A stretch of DNA of 64,000 nt from Kappaphycus alvarezii (lineage: Eukaryota > Rhodophyta > Florideophyceae > Gigartinales > Solieriaceae). Shown piece after piece: positions 31,901 to 45,500 of the stretch. Under the pieces are notes generated by a model. It was not told the DNA's origin. It ran no database searches and saw only the letters and a program-made list of their open reading frames with translations. Where the stretch lies: NCBI GenBank assembly GCA_002205965.3, contig NADL03000691.1, positions 62,001-126,000 of the forward strand, written 5' to 3'. Each line of letters opens with the position of its first letter. Position 1 is the stretch's first letter. The translations under genes and the position numbers were made by a program.

Positions 31901-34880
31901 CGAAGAGGGAAATTGGCTGTTTATGCCGATAAATCCGGAAATAAGCCCCTAATGTTTTCGCATTTTATCAGAATGACTGACCTTTAAGATCGTGGTGGGT
32001 TAAAAACTCTTACTTTAAGATGATAAGGAGCCAGTTTGTCCAAATTAGTAACTAGGTAAGAGAAAGAAACATTACTGAGGCACTTTTAAATATACCGTAC
32101 ACTCATACAAATCGAAAGCTTGTGAGCTTATCTGTTACTGTAGCTAACCACCATGACACCCATTCGGAGATATCAGGAATAAAATATGATGGAGCAAAGA
32201 TATTAACTTTATATAATTGATGTAAACTGGAGCACATTGTTATGATGATGAGCTGATGATGAGCTGAGACCGAGAGAAGACGATTAATCACGGAATAAGG
32301 GAACTTTGAAGGTGTCCGCAGTGAATTAGGTAGTCACTGTGAAAGCTCTTGGTCTCCAAAAACCCAAACATCGAGTATTGGATCTTTGTTCGAAAAATGC
32401 GGTCCTGGAAAAGCATCTGAACAGTACTGCAAAGTGTAACATACTAATATCTGTCTTCAAACCCACCCTGAAAGTACTGTGGACCCATTCTTTAGGTCTT
32501 GGGAGTTTTTTTGAGGCACAGAGGACAAGTGTGCATCAGTTGCCCAAATGATACTCTTGTGACTTCGCAGGACGGATTTTATCGGTCATTTTCTTCTGCA
32601 ATTGAGGGTTGTACCAAAAAATAACGGAAGAATGCTCGTCGCGATGGCAGTATGATGGATTTTGTTCGGCAAGAAACTGAAGATATTCTCTTTACGAGCA
32701 GAATGTTTCTCCCGTTACGTGTCTTTCCACTCAATTACAAACTGAAAAGTTCATTTCCGGCTTTGAGGTACAGTATTTTCCGTGTCTGAAAATATGACAA
32801 TTTGACAATTTGACGGGGTTCTTTGTATAATAAAACTATACAGAGGATAAATGTGAGTTAAAAAAGATGAAAGACTCTCAATCGCAAAATATATTGAGAA
32901 AAAAGGTGTAAACCTTGACATAAAACGAATTATATAATCACTACTCTGAATATATAAATCTCCGACGAATTATAAACTATCCCATATCATATCTATAATT
33001 AAGAAAAACGAGTGAGCTAAATTAAGTCCTTTTTTAAATCAGTTTCATGCAATATATTTATTTACAACTTAATTGCCAAGTGAGTGGTTCTCTTCCTCTT
33101 TTGATAAAATTAGACGGGTTCAACATTGAGACGTTTGCATTTGTAGACATTGATAACCACATATAGGGCTTGTCTATGCAATTATCATGGTAAATGAGAG
33201 TTTTAGTTTAGTATTTGGTGGTAAAGTTTTGAGTAAATTTTAGAAATTGTATCAAATTGAAAATATAAGAAGATATATATGAATTCATTATATCTGCAAA
33301 GGATTCATGACTTCGGCTATTTTTACCTTTCGCAGTGAGTTTTTGGAAATGAAAATGTTCTGGACCTGCCATGAATCTACGAATTTCTGCAAAAAATTTA
33401 TTTTCGATAATCTGTAATACTAGGCGAAATAGTTTTAGGCTAAAATTATAAGAGTCATTCTTCTTTCTTGGAAACGGATAGTTTTGGGTAGCTGTCGAAT
33501 ATGGTTGATTTTTTCTATATTAATACTGCAGTACCCTATTACAAACACATACGGAAAAATGAATTTCAACTGTGCAGCTCGAAAAAGTTTTGAAATTTAC
33601 TATACTAGCGTTACAAAAAATTTCCCCGAACTGAAATCACCTCTTTTTCTACGAAGAAGCTTCATACGCTTAGAAAATATGTTTTGAGAGAATTTTTTTA
33701 AGTGTAGCCTGTGAAGTAATTCTATGTGTTATTTTAGTACCTCTCAAATGAATATTTGTTTAAATTTTCTCTCAGCAGTAGATATATCTCATAATTTTTT
33801 AAAAATTTGTAGCTATTTTGGAAAACTCTAACGCAATGGATACGAAATTGTTGGTGTTGTAGTCGAACGAAAAATGTGATAATGTTCATCTAGTTGTGCT
33901 TATAATTTCCATTTGCTACCCAAAATATTTGCACTAAATAGCGCTATAAGGAAAACCAAAAGTTTTAATTTCAACAGCCAAATTTTTCTATTTATCGGAA
34001 AGACTGTTTTTATCCCATGATTGCTAATATTTTTCTGTGAAAATTTCATCCTTACACGAACTCTAGAAAGTAAATATGCACATGTAAGCTTTTGTTAATC
34101 AAGAAATATTTATCAAATATATCTTATTTTTGTGCCGCCAAATATAGCTACAAGGGCTTACTATTTCATATAATAAAGAGAGCTCGAAAAGTGGGCTCTA
34201 AATACTTATCATCGATATGCATTAAAAAGTCGAATGCTGCCTGCCTGATGGCCGGACTCTTGTCCACTTTTAGGGTGACCCGACCACGCTGCAAACTCTG
34301 AACTCTGCAACCTCCCACCCACTCACCCTAATGGAACATGTGGACTCAATTCAAGAAATAACACTACTATTCAAATAGTAAATTAGCCATAGTCTTCCCC
34401 TAAAATATTTCAGTATATTTTTATATTTTAATTTGAAATTGTAATAGATAATCTCCTTCTTTGAAATTGAATAAAAGGTAGGCATGTTGAAAAAATGTTG
34501 AATCGCTATTGTACAAAACTTAAATGAAAAAAGGTTAAAGCGTTTAATTAAATTTCCTATGGTATTGGCTTTAGTAAACATATCGCATTAATCGAAATGC
34601 TACAGAAAATTGTGCTAAAAATGTTCTTCTTTTTCCCCTGTACGTTCCTATGCTTGAAAAAATATAAATAAATCAAATTCAATATAATGGGGTTTGGCTA
34701 TACAGAACTGTTGTATTTCGGTATGAATTTCTGTGCCAAGCTATTTATACAGCTAATCTATCGAGACAGCAGGATTGATAATTTTGTTCTGCAAGCGATG
34801 TACCGATGCGCAGTTTCGGTACAGCTTGGCTCCAATTCGCGCTTGACAACCGACTTTTTCTGCTTTTGCGCCAGGTAAGT
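31901..34880. other. AT-rich, gene-free sequence (left part of island)
   Basis: Strongly AT-rich with no coding frame of note. The only recognised relic is about 34205-34275 (plus): SNAACLMAGLLSTF, the last codons of a family A LINE. A short tandem GATGATGAGCT pair lies near 32247-32268. Confidence 0.45.
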
Positions 34881-36300
34881 GGTGGTTGATCAGCTCGATC
34901 TAGCTCAAAAGCGACAGCCTACATGAGTTCTAGAATGCAGCTGAGATGGATTTTGATGATATCATTCTTCAATTGTCTGCCCAATTACAACCAACATCCG
35001 AGTGTTGGTCATGGACTGTCCCGAGGAACCGGAACTCATCACCGAATAGAGCCCTGCTGCTACTCCGTTAGAACTTTCTGTGCTCCAGGTAGATCATAAA
35101 TCTCTCATTGTGCCTACAACTGCTTCCCTAGAACAATATGAACCCTCAAATCCCCTATCGATGCACGAACTGGGTTTTCAATATGAGGCCTGCGGTCCCT
35201 TGGTGCGTCCAGGCGTAAATTGAATGCGTTTCTGGAAATGCCGCTGTTGAAAGAAGCACAAGCCGCAAATGAGAATCTTCCTACGCATGATGAAGCGGTG
35301 CTTCGTTTCACTTGAGTAACTATTGAGCTCTTTGATTGGCGGACAGAGAGCGATTATCCTCAGGATTGTTTTAAGCGACTCCCAAAGACCAATTCGGGGG
35401 TCAAAGAAAGTGCGAACACATCCGGGATGAAAGAGAAATGCGAAGATTTTTAGCAGTTTTGTCAAGATCTGGTAACACAAATGGATGGGTTCAAGGCACT
35501 GCGAAAAGCCTAAAAGGTAGAAGCTAAAGCAAGAAAAGAGGTCCTGCTGGCTGCTGGAGGAGAAATTAGGGTCACAGCACTGTACAGAAGCAGAAAGTGC
35601 GGTGAACGAGGCCATTCTACAGAAATCGAGGATAACGGAACGTGGGACGGCTCGAACTAGAATCGCAAGACATTGTCATAATAAAATGGCGAGTGTAATG
35701 GACAGAGCTACCAATGCAGTTGAAAAAGGTGAGCAACAGCGCGTAGAAATGACAATTTATCAAGAAGTCAAAGATAGAGAACTTCTAGAGCTTGAAATAG
35801 GACAGGTTGATTGCGAAGAAACTTGTATGGCGTCTGGAGATTGACGCATAGAAAGAGAGGCCCTTGCGGTTGAAGATCGCAGCGAGATTGAGAGGCGTTG
35901 GGTAGAACTATAAGTACGCCGATTCAAAGCAAAGAGCAGGCGCGCGGAGAAGCTTCTTCATAACACCGTCTCAGCATGGCTGTACAGCGGAGGATGATGA
36001 ACTCCATTAGTAAATTGAGAGAACATTGATGACGCGAGAGGGGTACTACAAGTGGTCATATATAACCTCATGCAAATAATATTGCATGTGGATTGTGTGC
36101 GTTTGGCGTTGGCCTTTACTTTACTTTATAGGCGATTTTCGCTGCCAAAATGCGATGGAGTCCTAAGCTGCTATCATTGGTCGGTATTAGGCCAAGTCAT
36201 GCCCCACTTCACCATGCCACCGTCTCTATCGCTTCCATTCCCGCACCGATGCCCAAATGGCACTTAGCACGCGTTCAGCTGCTGTCTATCACCGCGATTG
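34881..36300. other. Moderate-GC patch without a recognised gene
   Basis: This has higher GC than its flanks. Plus-strand text between 35480 and 35860 is lysine/glutamate-rich (EAKARKEVLLAAGGEIRVTA; then EVKDRELLELEIG) and has one CGERGH resembling half a zinc knuckle near 35600. All frames are short or interrupted. A decayed Gag-like segment is possible, but the evidence is too thin for a call. Confidence 0.25.
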
Positions 36301-39300
36301 TCTATCACATGGAGTCGAATGTTTGATTGGTAGCACCTCAGGCCTGCAAATCGGGAGTGACAAGTGCCCCGTTTTCCTGGCCATGTAATTCTTGTAAATC
36401 GAAGACAGCACCCCTTCGGGCTCAACTGCACCAAAATCAGAGAAGTGGTGACGGACAGAGTTCTGGGAGCAACGAAGAGCAGTGAGCACCAAAAATAGAG
36501 CTCGGCAGCTTTATGGAGCCGTTGAGGTTTATTATTTGTGTCAAGGACAACTTGAGGTGCAACATTTACTCCGAAGGGATGTAAAGAATGAACTCTTCTA
36601 ACTTTGGAGCCCCGTATTCGAAACAGTTTTCAGTTTGGCTTCAATAAACACAAGATTAAAAGTTTCATAGGATTGCAGAGGAGTAAAAAATCAATCCAAC
36701 AGGCGTCTGATCAATCCAACAGGCGTCTGATATCGTTGTACTTTGCGAGATGTCACTATATAGGGAATTATTTCTGGACATATTTGAATGTTTATTGGAC
36801 AACAATTCGAAATGGGACATTTGTATGTTGAACTCTTTCTATTTTTGCTCAACAGAGCTCTTTTATACAATACCTACTTATGTGATCAAAGAACATGAGC
36901 AGGGTAACTATATAAATAAGACTGACGGATAGTTCGTGGAAACTGGTTTCGTGAAGAGCTTTTAAGTACGTAGAGCAAAATATACAAAGAACGAAAATCT
37001 TTCGTCCTTGAATTTTTTTCATAATTTAATGTATTTTTTTAAAAAGTAGCTATTGTCCTTGTCCAGTTTGAATTATTGCATCGCATTCTTTCAATAAAGC
37101 TTTCTTTCAAATTATTAATTAGTCGAGAGCTTGATTTGTTTCCATCACTGCGTGTGTGCATTTGTGTATTTTCGCTTACTCATCCTCAAGGAATTACCCA
37201 AAATTGTTTTTCGATTAGATATCTGTAAATTGACCAATTTTCACATAAATAATCTCAGTATATTTGTTCCATATTTCAATGCTTACCAGAAACGATAACA
37301 TGCGTAAATATTAACGAGGTTAGTTTTTCTTTTTCTAAGATTCATAATCAATGATCCAGCTTCTATTGGAAATTTAGTCTTTTCTGAATAACTTATGTGA
37401 GAACCGCCAAGCTGAGTGCTCAATTTTTTCATCGTAGGGTGCATTTTTCTAAAATACTACATTACCACTTCTATGGGTAGAAGATTCAAGACAAGCGTAG
37501 CAATGGAAAAACTAAAAATTAAACATATTTATCTAGTTTAACTAAGGATTTCTACTGTCCCAATCGCAAAAATTTGCATCATAAACTATAGCTTTGGCTT
37601 CAGTTGCTCTGAATGGGAGTTAATTGGGACGAAAATGAAATCATTTCGAGCCACTACGAAAAAGAAAAGTTGAATGTACCAATTCCAACAACACCGTCTT
37701 TTTCAAATTCAATTTTCTTGTAGTGTGATCAATTTACACAAAAATCTTAAATCTTCCGACTCTTAATATTCCATCCAAAATACTATTGAAAGATTTTCGA
37801 CTGTGCTGCATTATTTTGTCTTTATCCAATATATTAATGCCGATGCGGTCTCGCTTTCGTAATTTCTCGATCGCTGGCAAAATTATGTTGTATTTCAAGT
37901 TCCTCAAGTTCCTTATGCCCTACGTTCCTCTATTTCATCCTTATATATCACCTAAGTTCCCTTACTTTACGATCTTAAATCGACCTATCAAATAGATCTA
38001 GATGATTCTTACATCAGTACTTGCCAAAGAGTTGAGAACTACATCGGTAAATTTAAACCTCCACCTACCAGGAATATTTCCCTTGAAAATGTTAGATAAA
38101 ATTACATGTATGATTTCTTCTGTTTCTAAGAACTGAATTTCACTAAATATTCGAAGGAATTCGGTACAAATAATCTAGAGGAATTAAAACTTCAAATTGT
38201 TCGAATTCAGAAGCGCAAAATTGTTGTCTTACTAATACATTCTTAGAAAGAAATAACAAATTTATCATTTGAAAACAAGTATTGATATCATAAAATGCAA
38301 AATAATTTATCTGTCCGCTTATTGATGGCTGGATATTTTGGTTTATTAGTTTCCATTTTTTAAATTAAAGCCTTATAATATGCGAAAAGTTGAAAAAAAG
38401 TGGGAAATATTTGAACAACTCCAATGAAATAAATAGTTGGATAGAAGCAAGTTCCTTTAATGTTTACATGCTTTGAGGAAAAGATAGTCCAGGATCCAAG
38501 TTAAACATAAATTTTATATCTAGGTTGCAATTTACTTAAAACTCTTCCTCACATCAAAAGCTACTAAAATATCTGAAAAATATTTTCCGTTCGAATTCGG
38601 TAGATTTTGTTCAACTTTCTAGAAATTCATGAATAATAAAATGCTTTAATAGATAATTTATGTTTACAGCGAAGAGTAAAGATAAATGAATTTGAACAGT
38701 TTAATGAAATTCAATAAAATGTTTTTTATCCAACTAGCAGAAGACATTCAGATTCAGGTAATTAAGAACCAATAATAAACTTTTGGACTTTAAAATTTCG
38801 GAAATTTTAACATTTCAAGATTTCTGAAAATAAATGAAGATAAGCAGGAAACAGAAAAAATTCAAATACGTTCTGTAGATATTCAACTCTTCTTCAAGGA
38901 AAGGAATGATCGCTTCGAACTATTTTTAGTATGTTCTACTATAGAAATAAATAAGCACTTAAAATGTACATGTGTTCTGATTTTACCTGCTGAAATAACT
39001 CGAAATCAGTTATATTTTTTTGTCGTTGACTTGGATAAAAACACAACGATATTTTTAAAAAGAATGATTATTTGGCTTTTCAATCATTTATCAGTAGGTA
39101 TAGTTGAAATTATATCTTATATAGCAAAACGGTTTTTATTTCGTTTCAATTTTAACATTCTTTCCATTAATATTCTTCGTTAATCGCGTGCTTACTTTTT
39201 TTCGTTTAAAAAAAGTTGCCTTATGTATGCAAAAGTACTCAATTTTAGCTTTTGGGCTGCAAATCTTCTCATCATGGTAATATTACTACCTACATGTCAT

Positions 39301-40100
39301 CAATCTGTAAAGAAAACAACTTTAAGTAAGTAGTATTCTATACTACACATTAACGGCACTATATGAGTTCAGGTAAACAATGATAAATGATTTCCATAAA
39401 TACGAAAGATGATACATACAAAATATTAAATACTTTAATTAAGATAAGAATGAAATATTATAGTATAGAGATCGACAGTGTGTATAAATTTAGCGGGGAC
39501 TATAAAATTTAAACCAACATCCCTGCACTATTCAAACTTAAAATTAATTCTTTTATTGTACTGAGTGACAACATTGATACAATTTCAGATACAATGAATG
39601 TGCATTTGAGATTTTTTACGGCGAATAGATGCGTATTATTCATCTAAGCTTTGAGCACTAAACTATACTAAGCAAAACTGAACTCTAGAATCAGAATGGC
39701 TTTTTCAACTATAGAACATTGATTTAGGCAAAAAGACACAAAATGCCGACAGAACAAATATTTCTATACTTGTGAGCTATATGATCTTTTCTTGTTGTCT
39801 ATCCTGCTACGAATTAAGTTTACTTCATTTAACTGATCATGCTTTTTAAAAGGCTTTATTATTCTTAAGTGCGGGAACCATGATATATGTCGTAAGTAAT
39901 TAGCAACATATTGGAAGAATGGGATCATCAGTATGCTTTTTACCAATAAAATGTTCTATGATGCTAGTAAGCTTTGACTAATACGAATTTAAACAGCGTG
40001 ATAGGCGGTGTGTACAAAACGTAACACAATACCTATCGAAGTATCGTAATACATTTTGGAGTTAATTTTGGGAGCGGAAATAATCTAAATTGTGTAGCGC
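36301..40100. other. AT-rich, gene-free sequence (right part of island)
   Basis: No gene recognised. A perfect 20-bp tandem duplication (TCAATCCAACAGGCGTCTGA) lies at 36691-36730. A short SSU-rRNA-like match is listed separately. Confidence 0.45.
39997..40020 (-). other. Short match to a mitochondrial-type SSU rRNA core
   Basis: The minus strand reads TTTTGTACACACCGCCTATC followed by ACGC. The universal SSU rRNA segment near the start of helix 44 is TTGTACACACCGCCCGTCAC; forms with CCTATCAC are known from mitochondria. Sequence beyond ~25 nt does not clearly continue as rRNA. It could be a tiny nuclear copy of mitochondrial DNA, or chance. Confidence 0.3.
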
Positions 40101-40960
40101 CACGCCCTGCTACAATCTACTTGCTGACAGAGGGTTTCCACAGCATTACAATACCAGTAAGTGAACTTTCTATTACACATGGACGATCCACTACAATATA
40201 AGGAGGGAAGCTGACAGTGGAAGCCGAGGTGGCCTTCCAAGATGTCCACCGATCCATTCTTTTCGCTCCCTGCACCCTGGCTATATTTGGGTGCCCCTTT
40301 TGGTCCTAACGAATCACCGCCCAGTAAACGCCTACCCTTTTACATTTAATTCCTTTTTAGCCTTATCCGTTACTTTTACTTACGAGCTAGTTACTACTTA
40401 GTCTACGGTGGTTTGCCCACGCTCCTACAATAAACCCCACGACTGGTGCGAGGCTCTCCAACCCCATAGCCTTGGACCTTCTTGCTCCAGGCTGTGCTAC
40501 TGTTTTGGATACCTGCCTTGTCTGCCAACTTTCTACCTATCTTGCGGATAAGCACGTGCTTCGGCGTGACGACTAGCATCTATGATTCTACCACCTTTTC
40601 CCTTCGACGCGCGTACTTTTCCAACCTACCAAGCCTTAACCAGCTACCCCCCTTTCCTTGTGGTTCTCCCTGTTTACCGAAAAAGCGGTCCCGAACGCCG
40701 GGTGAGTATCCCCTTTACGAGCGGCTCTCCGCTGACTACGAGGAATTGCACCGAAAGTGGAGTTTTGACCTAGAATCCTAGATTTATAGTCGTGACCGCT
40801 CTCGCGAGTTTTGTTGTCTCCTTTGCTTTACTATGTTTGCAGATTTCCTGCACTCGTCTTATTTCTTCTCTCGTTTTTTCTTCGTATTTTGCTTGCTTGA
40901 ATCGTAGGTGTGTGTAATCTTTACGGAATTTGGAAAAAGCATAAGGGAGAACATATCGAG
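40101..40960. other. Unassigned flank left of E1
   Basis: Higher-GC sequence without a recognised gene. Because E1 is an insertion with a target duplication, this stretch and the sequence from 50043 onward were neighbours before E1 arrived; it may therefore belong to the older element E3. That is inference. Confidence 0.35.
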
Positions 40961-40965
40961 GGGGA

Positions 40966-42505
40966 TGTAATACAAAAAATGGTCCTCCCCTCATTTAATA
41001 CAGGAAATGGTCCTCCCTTCGTGTAATCCAGCAACCTACAACGATCCCGCCCCTAACTTCTCCCACCGTCATTTCCAAATTTACTTCCGTTTTATCTAGA
41101 TATTTTTATACTTTATTTAACCCTCTGAATCGACCCCGAATCAAGTCTCTTTTCCCTTTTAGCTTACCTCCTCCTCCAAATTCGCCTTTTTTGAGAAGAA
41201 GGGCGCAAATGCACTACTGCAAAATCCCTTGCAGATTTATTTTACCTATTCCTAATCTATAGAACCAGCCCCGGGAGCCTATTTAAACCCCTCTATTCTA
41301 AGTTCCAAATGCCCCCGATCATTTTACTCATCACCCCTCTCCCCCCACACACAAAACACCCTACTTTGTCTCCCGTTCCCCAACGTCTTTCAAAATGAAC
41401 AACTTCGCCCCTCTGTCCCTATTTCCTAAAACCGCCCTTCCCGTCCAATCAATGGCCTTCGTCTCGCCGCCTACGGGCCAACCGATGCCGACGACTACAT
41501 CCGGCGGCAAACAAAGAAGCAAATCATGAGTTCGTTCGCCGCCTCTTCATAGAAGAAGAAGCGAGGGAGGTAAGTGAGGGAGAGGCTGGGAAGGTCGAGG
41601 AGGAGAGCGGGGAGTCCTTCGAGGAATGGTTAGCCCTGAGCTAGTGTACGAGGCTCAGGAGGATGAGGAGGATGAGGATGGGGAGGAGGAGGAGGATAAG
41701 TAGGATGAGGATGGGAGGAGGAGGAGGATGAGGAGGATGAGGAGGAGGAGGAGGAGGATGAGGAGGATGAGGATAGGGAGGAGGAGTAGGATGAGGAGGA
41801 TGAGGAGGAGGAGGAGGAGGAGGAGGAGGAGGAGGATGAGGGAACAGGGGGCATGGAAATTGTTGGACTGGTGGGGCCTTGAATGGAGAGTATGGATCAA
41901 GTTGTGCCCACGATGGAACCGAATGGAGATATCTTTAGTAGTCTGGATTCTCCCAGGGGGAATAGAGAGCTGTGAGCCATTCGCAGATATTTGTGGGGAC
42001 TGCTTGGACAGCATGGATATTTTAGAGGAGTTGTTTGGATCTGATTTAGAGAATGGGAAATAAGAGGACCAAATTAGTTGTTAGTTTCTTAAGTATCATT
42101 TGCTTAGAGTATATTGTCCACACAAATATTTTTATGCATTTCCTGGTATCTTCTGTAGTTTTGTTCGGACTTTAGGGGTAACCAAAAGTCTATATAAGCT
42201 GAGTAAACTTCTTCCTCATGGAGAGGTCAAGCAAGTTGGCAGACAACATCAGGTCAAGCTCCAAGTAGTAGAAAGTTGAGAGTCAACTTCAGACCCAAGA
42301 AACCTTTTTCTTGCGCTAGTCGCAGATCGTCGGTGGTAGATCCTGCCCCTTTTATACTTGCTTGTAGCTTCCTCAACTCTCTTCTATATACACTCCCTTT
42401 TGTTCGTTCAACAATACCACGGTAGCACTTTTTGGCGCTCGCAACACCTCCTTTTCAGGGTAATTCGTTCTGAAGATCTCTTCCCTCGCCGATTTACCCC
42501 TATCA
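40966..42505 (+). repeat. 5' LTR of E1
   Basis: About 1540 bp, TGTAATA...TATCA. It differs in length from the 3' LTR chiefly through a GAGGAT array expanded to ~184 bp (41657-41840) and through two instead of three copies of a ~28-bp repeat at the LTR start. It contains an acidic open frame (see findings). Confidence 0.93.
42191..42198 (+). promoter_or_regulatory. Candidate TATA box in the E1 LTR
   Basis: TATATAAG in a conserved LTR context; the same box is present in the other LTRs. By analogy with other LTRs it may set the transcript start; a second AT-rich box (CTATTTAAAC near 41280) precedes the LTR open frame. Confidence 0.4.
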
Positions 42506-42507
42506 TT

Positions 42508-42525
42508 TGGTACTCTTGTGGAGGG
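42508..42525 (+). other. E1 primer-binding site
   Basis: TGGTACTCTTGTGGAGGG, two bases after the 5' LTR end. TGG at this position is expected for pairing with the CCA end of a tRNA. The tRNA is not identified. Confidence 0.6.
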
Positions 42526-45500
42526 GGTTGCACCCGAGGTATTCGAGTTGAGCAGTAGTAAGGAACACTTCGGGGGGATTTCTTTTCTGTAATCATGGAT
42601 CTCAACGCTGCTCGTATAACGTTCACAGGGGGCAAGACTGAAGACGTTGAGGAGTTTCTTTACACATATGTCAACGTTGTGATGCGTGAGAAGGGCGATG
42701 AAGAGAAGGCCGCAAGTATCTTCGCCTATCTTCATGGTGACGCAAAGCACAAATATAAGTCCAAGTTTATCGACGGGTGGTCTCTTAACGGAATGGGCGT
42801 AACTTCGGTGAGGTATGTGAGTGGCTTGTGAAAGAGTATGCTAAGGAGGTAGAACCAGATGAGATGATTCGTACCGCCATAGAGGCCCGGCTCAACTTCG
42901 ACGATTTGTTAAGCTCATTGGTGTACTTGTGTGATCTTTATGAAAAGGCTGGGTTCAACGCCCAAGCCAAGTACGGAATGCTGCGTAAGGCGGCTATGGG
43001 GGATAAGCGGCTCTCCGATTTCCTCCTCATCAAGGGCCCTCACACTTTTGATGAACTGAAGGGTACCATAGTAGAATTTGTCAAAAATTCGGAGACGTTT
43101 CAGTCACTGAGTGAGGTACCGAGGGAAACCCGCACATCGATGTCTATCGTACATCCTGAAAAGAATTATCAAAGGCCGGCTACTAGTGCAGCGGCATTAG
43201 AATCTGTCAGGAGCGATGTCAAAAACTTGGAAGAAAGGTTGGAAACCCGATTCGATAATCGACTTGACATGATAACTCGCAGTTGGAAAGCCTTACTCTT
43301 ACCATTAAGAAGAACCAGTCTGGGGCCCCTAAGCCGCAGAAGTCTGTTCTTACTGTCACAAGCCTGGACACTTTGCAAACAGGTGTCCTGATAATCCACA
43401 TAGAAACACTCGTTGTGAAAGTGCGGTCGATATGGGCATCATGAAAGTAACTGCTGGTCTAAAGACAACAGAAGAGCAAATTTATCGGAAGCAAGGAGTG
43501 AGTCAGGACCAGAGGTGAAAATCTTACAAAATAGAAGGGATCAAAGGTTGACGGATGCCGGTAACGTATCCATCGCTGAAGAGATTAGTCAAGTCAATGT
43601 GACAAAAAGGGATGGGGAAGGGAACATTTTATCGAAGAAACCTAGGCTAGAGTATGGAATGCTGGAGCATATCCCAGCACCTGTACCTCCTCGAACCAAG
43701 AGGTCTGATCAAGTTGTTCCAGGAGTGGGAGTCACTCCGGCCAAGAAGACGAAAAAGAGTAAGAAAGTTAAGAGTATCTCTAAGGACGTACTAGAGTATG
43801 TGAAGAGGTACAATTTGGTGGCTGAGCTTGCATCGGCCCCAACTGGGATAACGTTTGGTCAACTTTTGAGGGGCGACGCAGAGGATGCGAGAAAAGAACT
43901 CAAAAAAATTATCAGGTCTAATAAGTCCGCTAAGGGTAAGAAACTGTTTCTTCAATCGGCCTCGACAGCACCAAGACGTCTTAAGCTGGTACCAGTCAAA
44001 GTATTGGGTATGAAAACCCAAGCTCTCTTCGATTCGGGTGCTGTTCCAAACCTCATTTCAGAAACTTTGGTGACAGATCTAGGTCTCGAAATTACTCCAA
44101 CGACTCGAAAAATAACTGTAGCGGATGGAACCGTCTCAAAATGCATGGGCACTGTTGACAAGGTTTCCGTGTTCTTTGGGGACTCTAAAGTTGATGTAGA
44201 CTTTCTTGTCATGCCGGATCTCCCTTTCGATGCAATCATTGGCTGCCCACCATGGAAAGACTAGGGACATGCATTGACTTGGGCAACCAAATGGTTTCAG
44301 TTAATATTGACGGCAGAACCGTGAAGATGCCCCTGGATTTCGACAAAAGCACGCATCCTGAAGATTTAAAAGAAACGGACAGTGAAGATTTCACTTCTAG
44401 CTATGACAGCGAAGATTCGAACCAATTAACACTTTCGGAAGTGGAAAAGGGTACCCTCGGGGGTAATGAACATGGCATGGGACGATTATGATTCTGGGTT
44501 TGAAACAGATGACGACTGGAATTCTAGGATAAGTTTGAAACCCGAATGTGTTTCTTTTTGCGATGATATCGAATCAAAGGACAGAATTCGGAGCATGAAA
44601 GAAGATTACCTTTGCAAAAAAAAAAATACGTCGAATTCCATATATGAAGATGTGAGCACGACGGAAGAGGTCCTTCAAAATATTGAGGTTGAGGATCAAG
44701 AAGAAAAAGGGCGCCAAATGGCAGAAATCCAAGGAAAAGTGCAGCACCTTCCCGCCCCCGCCTCACTGAAAATATCCGACATGTTAACATCTTCCGAAGT
44801 AATTGCATGGAGCGTTTCAGATTTAAGACAAGCAAGTGTACCGGTTACTCACTCGTTCGAACTTACCGACACTCAACCGATTTACCACAAGCCTAGACGT
44901 CAACCGCCAAAATATGACCAATTTATCTCAGAAAATGTTACAAGTATGCTGAAAAATGATATTATTCGACCAGTTTCATCCCCATGGTCGTTTCCAGTTG
45001 TGGTCGCACCAAAGAAGGATGGAAAGCTGCGTTTTTGCGTCGATTACCGACAACTGAACCAGAGAATGATACCCGATCGATTTCCGATTCCGAACATGGA
45101 GGAGATCCTCGAGGACCTGAAGGATGGGAGATATTTCACCTCAATTGACCTTTACACTGGCTATTGGCAGATTCCATTGGATGAAAAATGTAAGGAAAAA
45201 ACAACCTTTACCAGCAAAGCCGGTACGTTCAGGTTCGAAGTGATGCCTTTTGGTCTCATGAATGCACCAGCTACATTCCAAAGAATGATGAACGAGGTTT
45301 TGAAAGGACTTCCATTCGCAAGAGTCTATATCGATGATGTCGTCATATTCTCAGAAACATTGGATCAGCACATCTCGCACGTCAAGACAGTTGTGGAGAG
45401 GATATCGGAGTATAGCTTGAAAATTAAGTTGAGCAAATGCTTCTTTGCGAAAACTTCTATCCAATTACTCGGTCATATCGTCGACCAAGAGGGAATTAGA

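Noticed and set aside
40100-40135. GCTACAAT string as a second SSU rRNA piece
   Set aside because: It is on the opposite strand to the stronger match and too short.
40482-40781. 99-codon frame left of E1 as a gene
   Set aside because: No ATG at its start and no recognisable domain.
41630-41854. Serine-rich minus frame and arginine/methionine-rich plus frame in the LTR array
   Set aside because: Both are by-products of the GAGGAT/GAGGAG repeat read in other frames.
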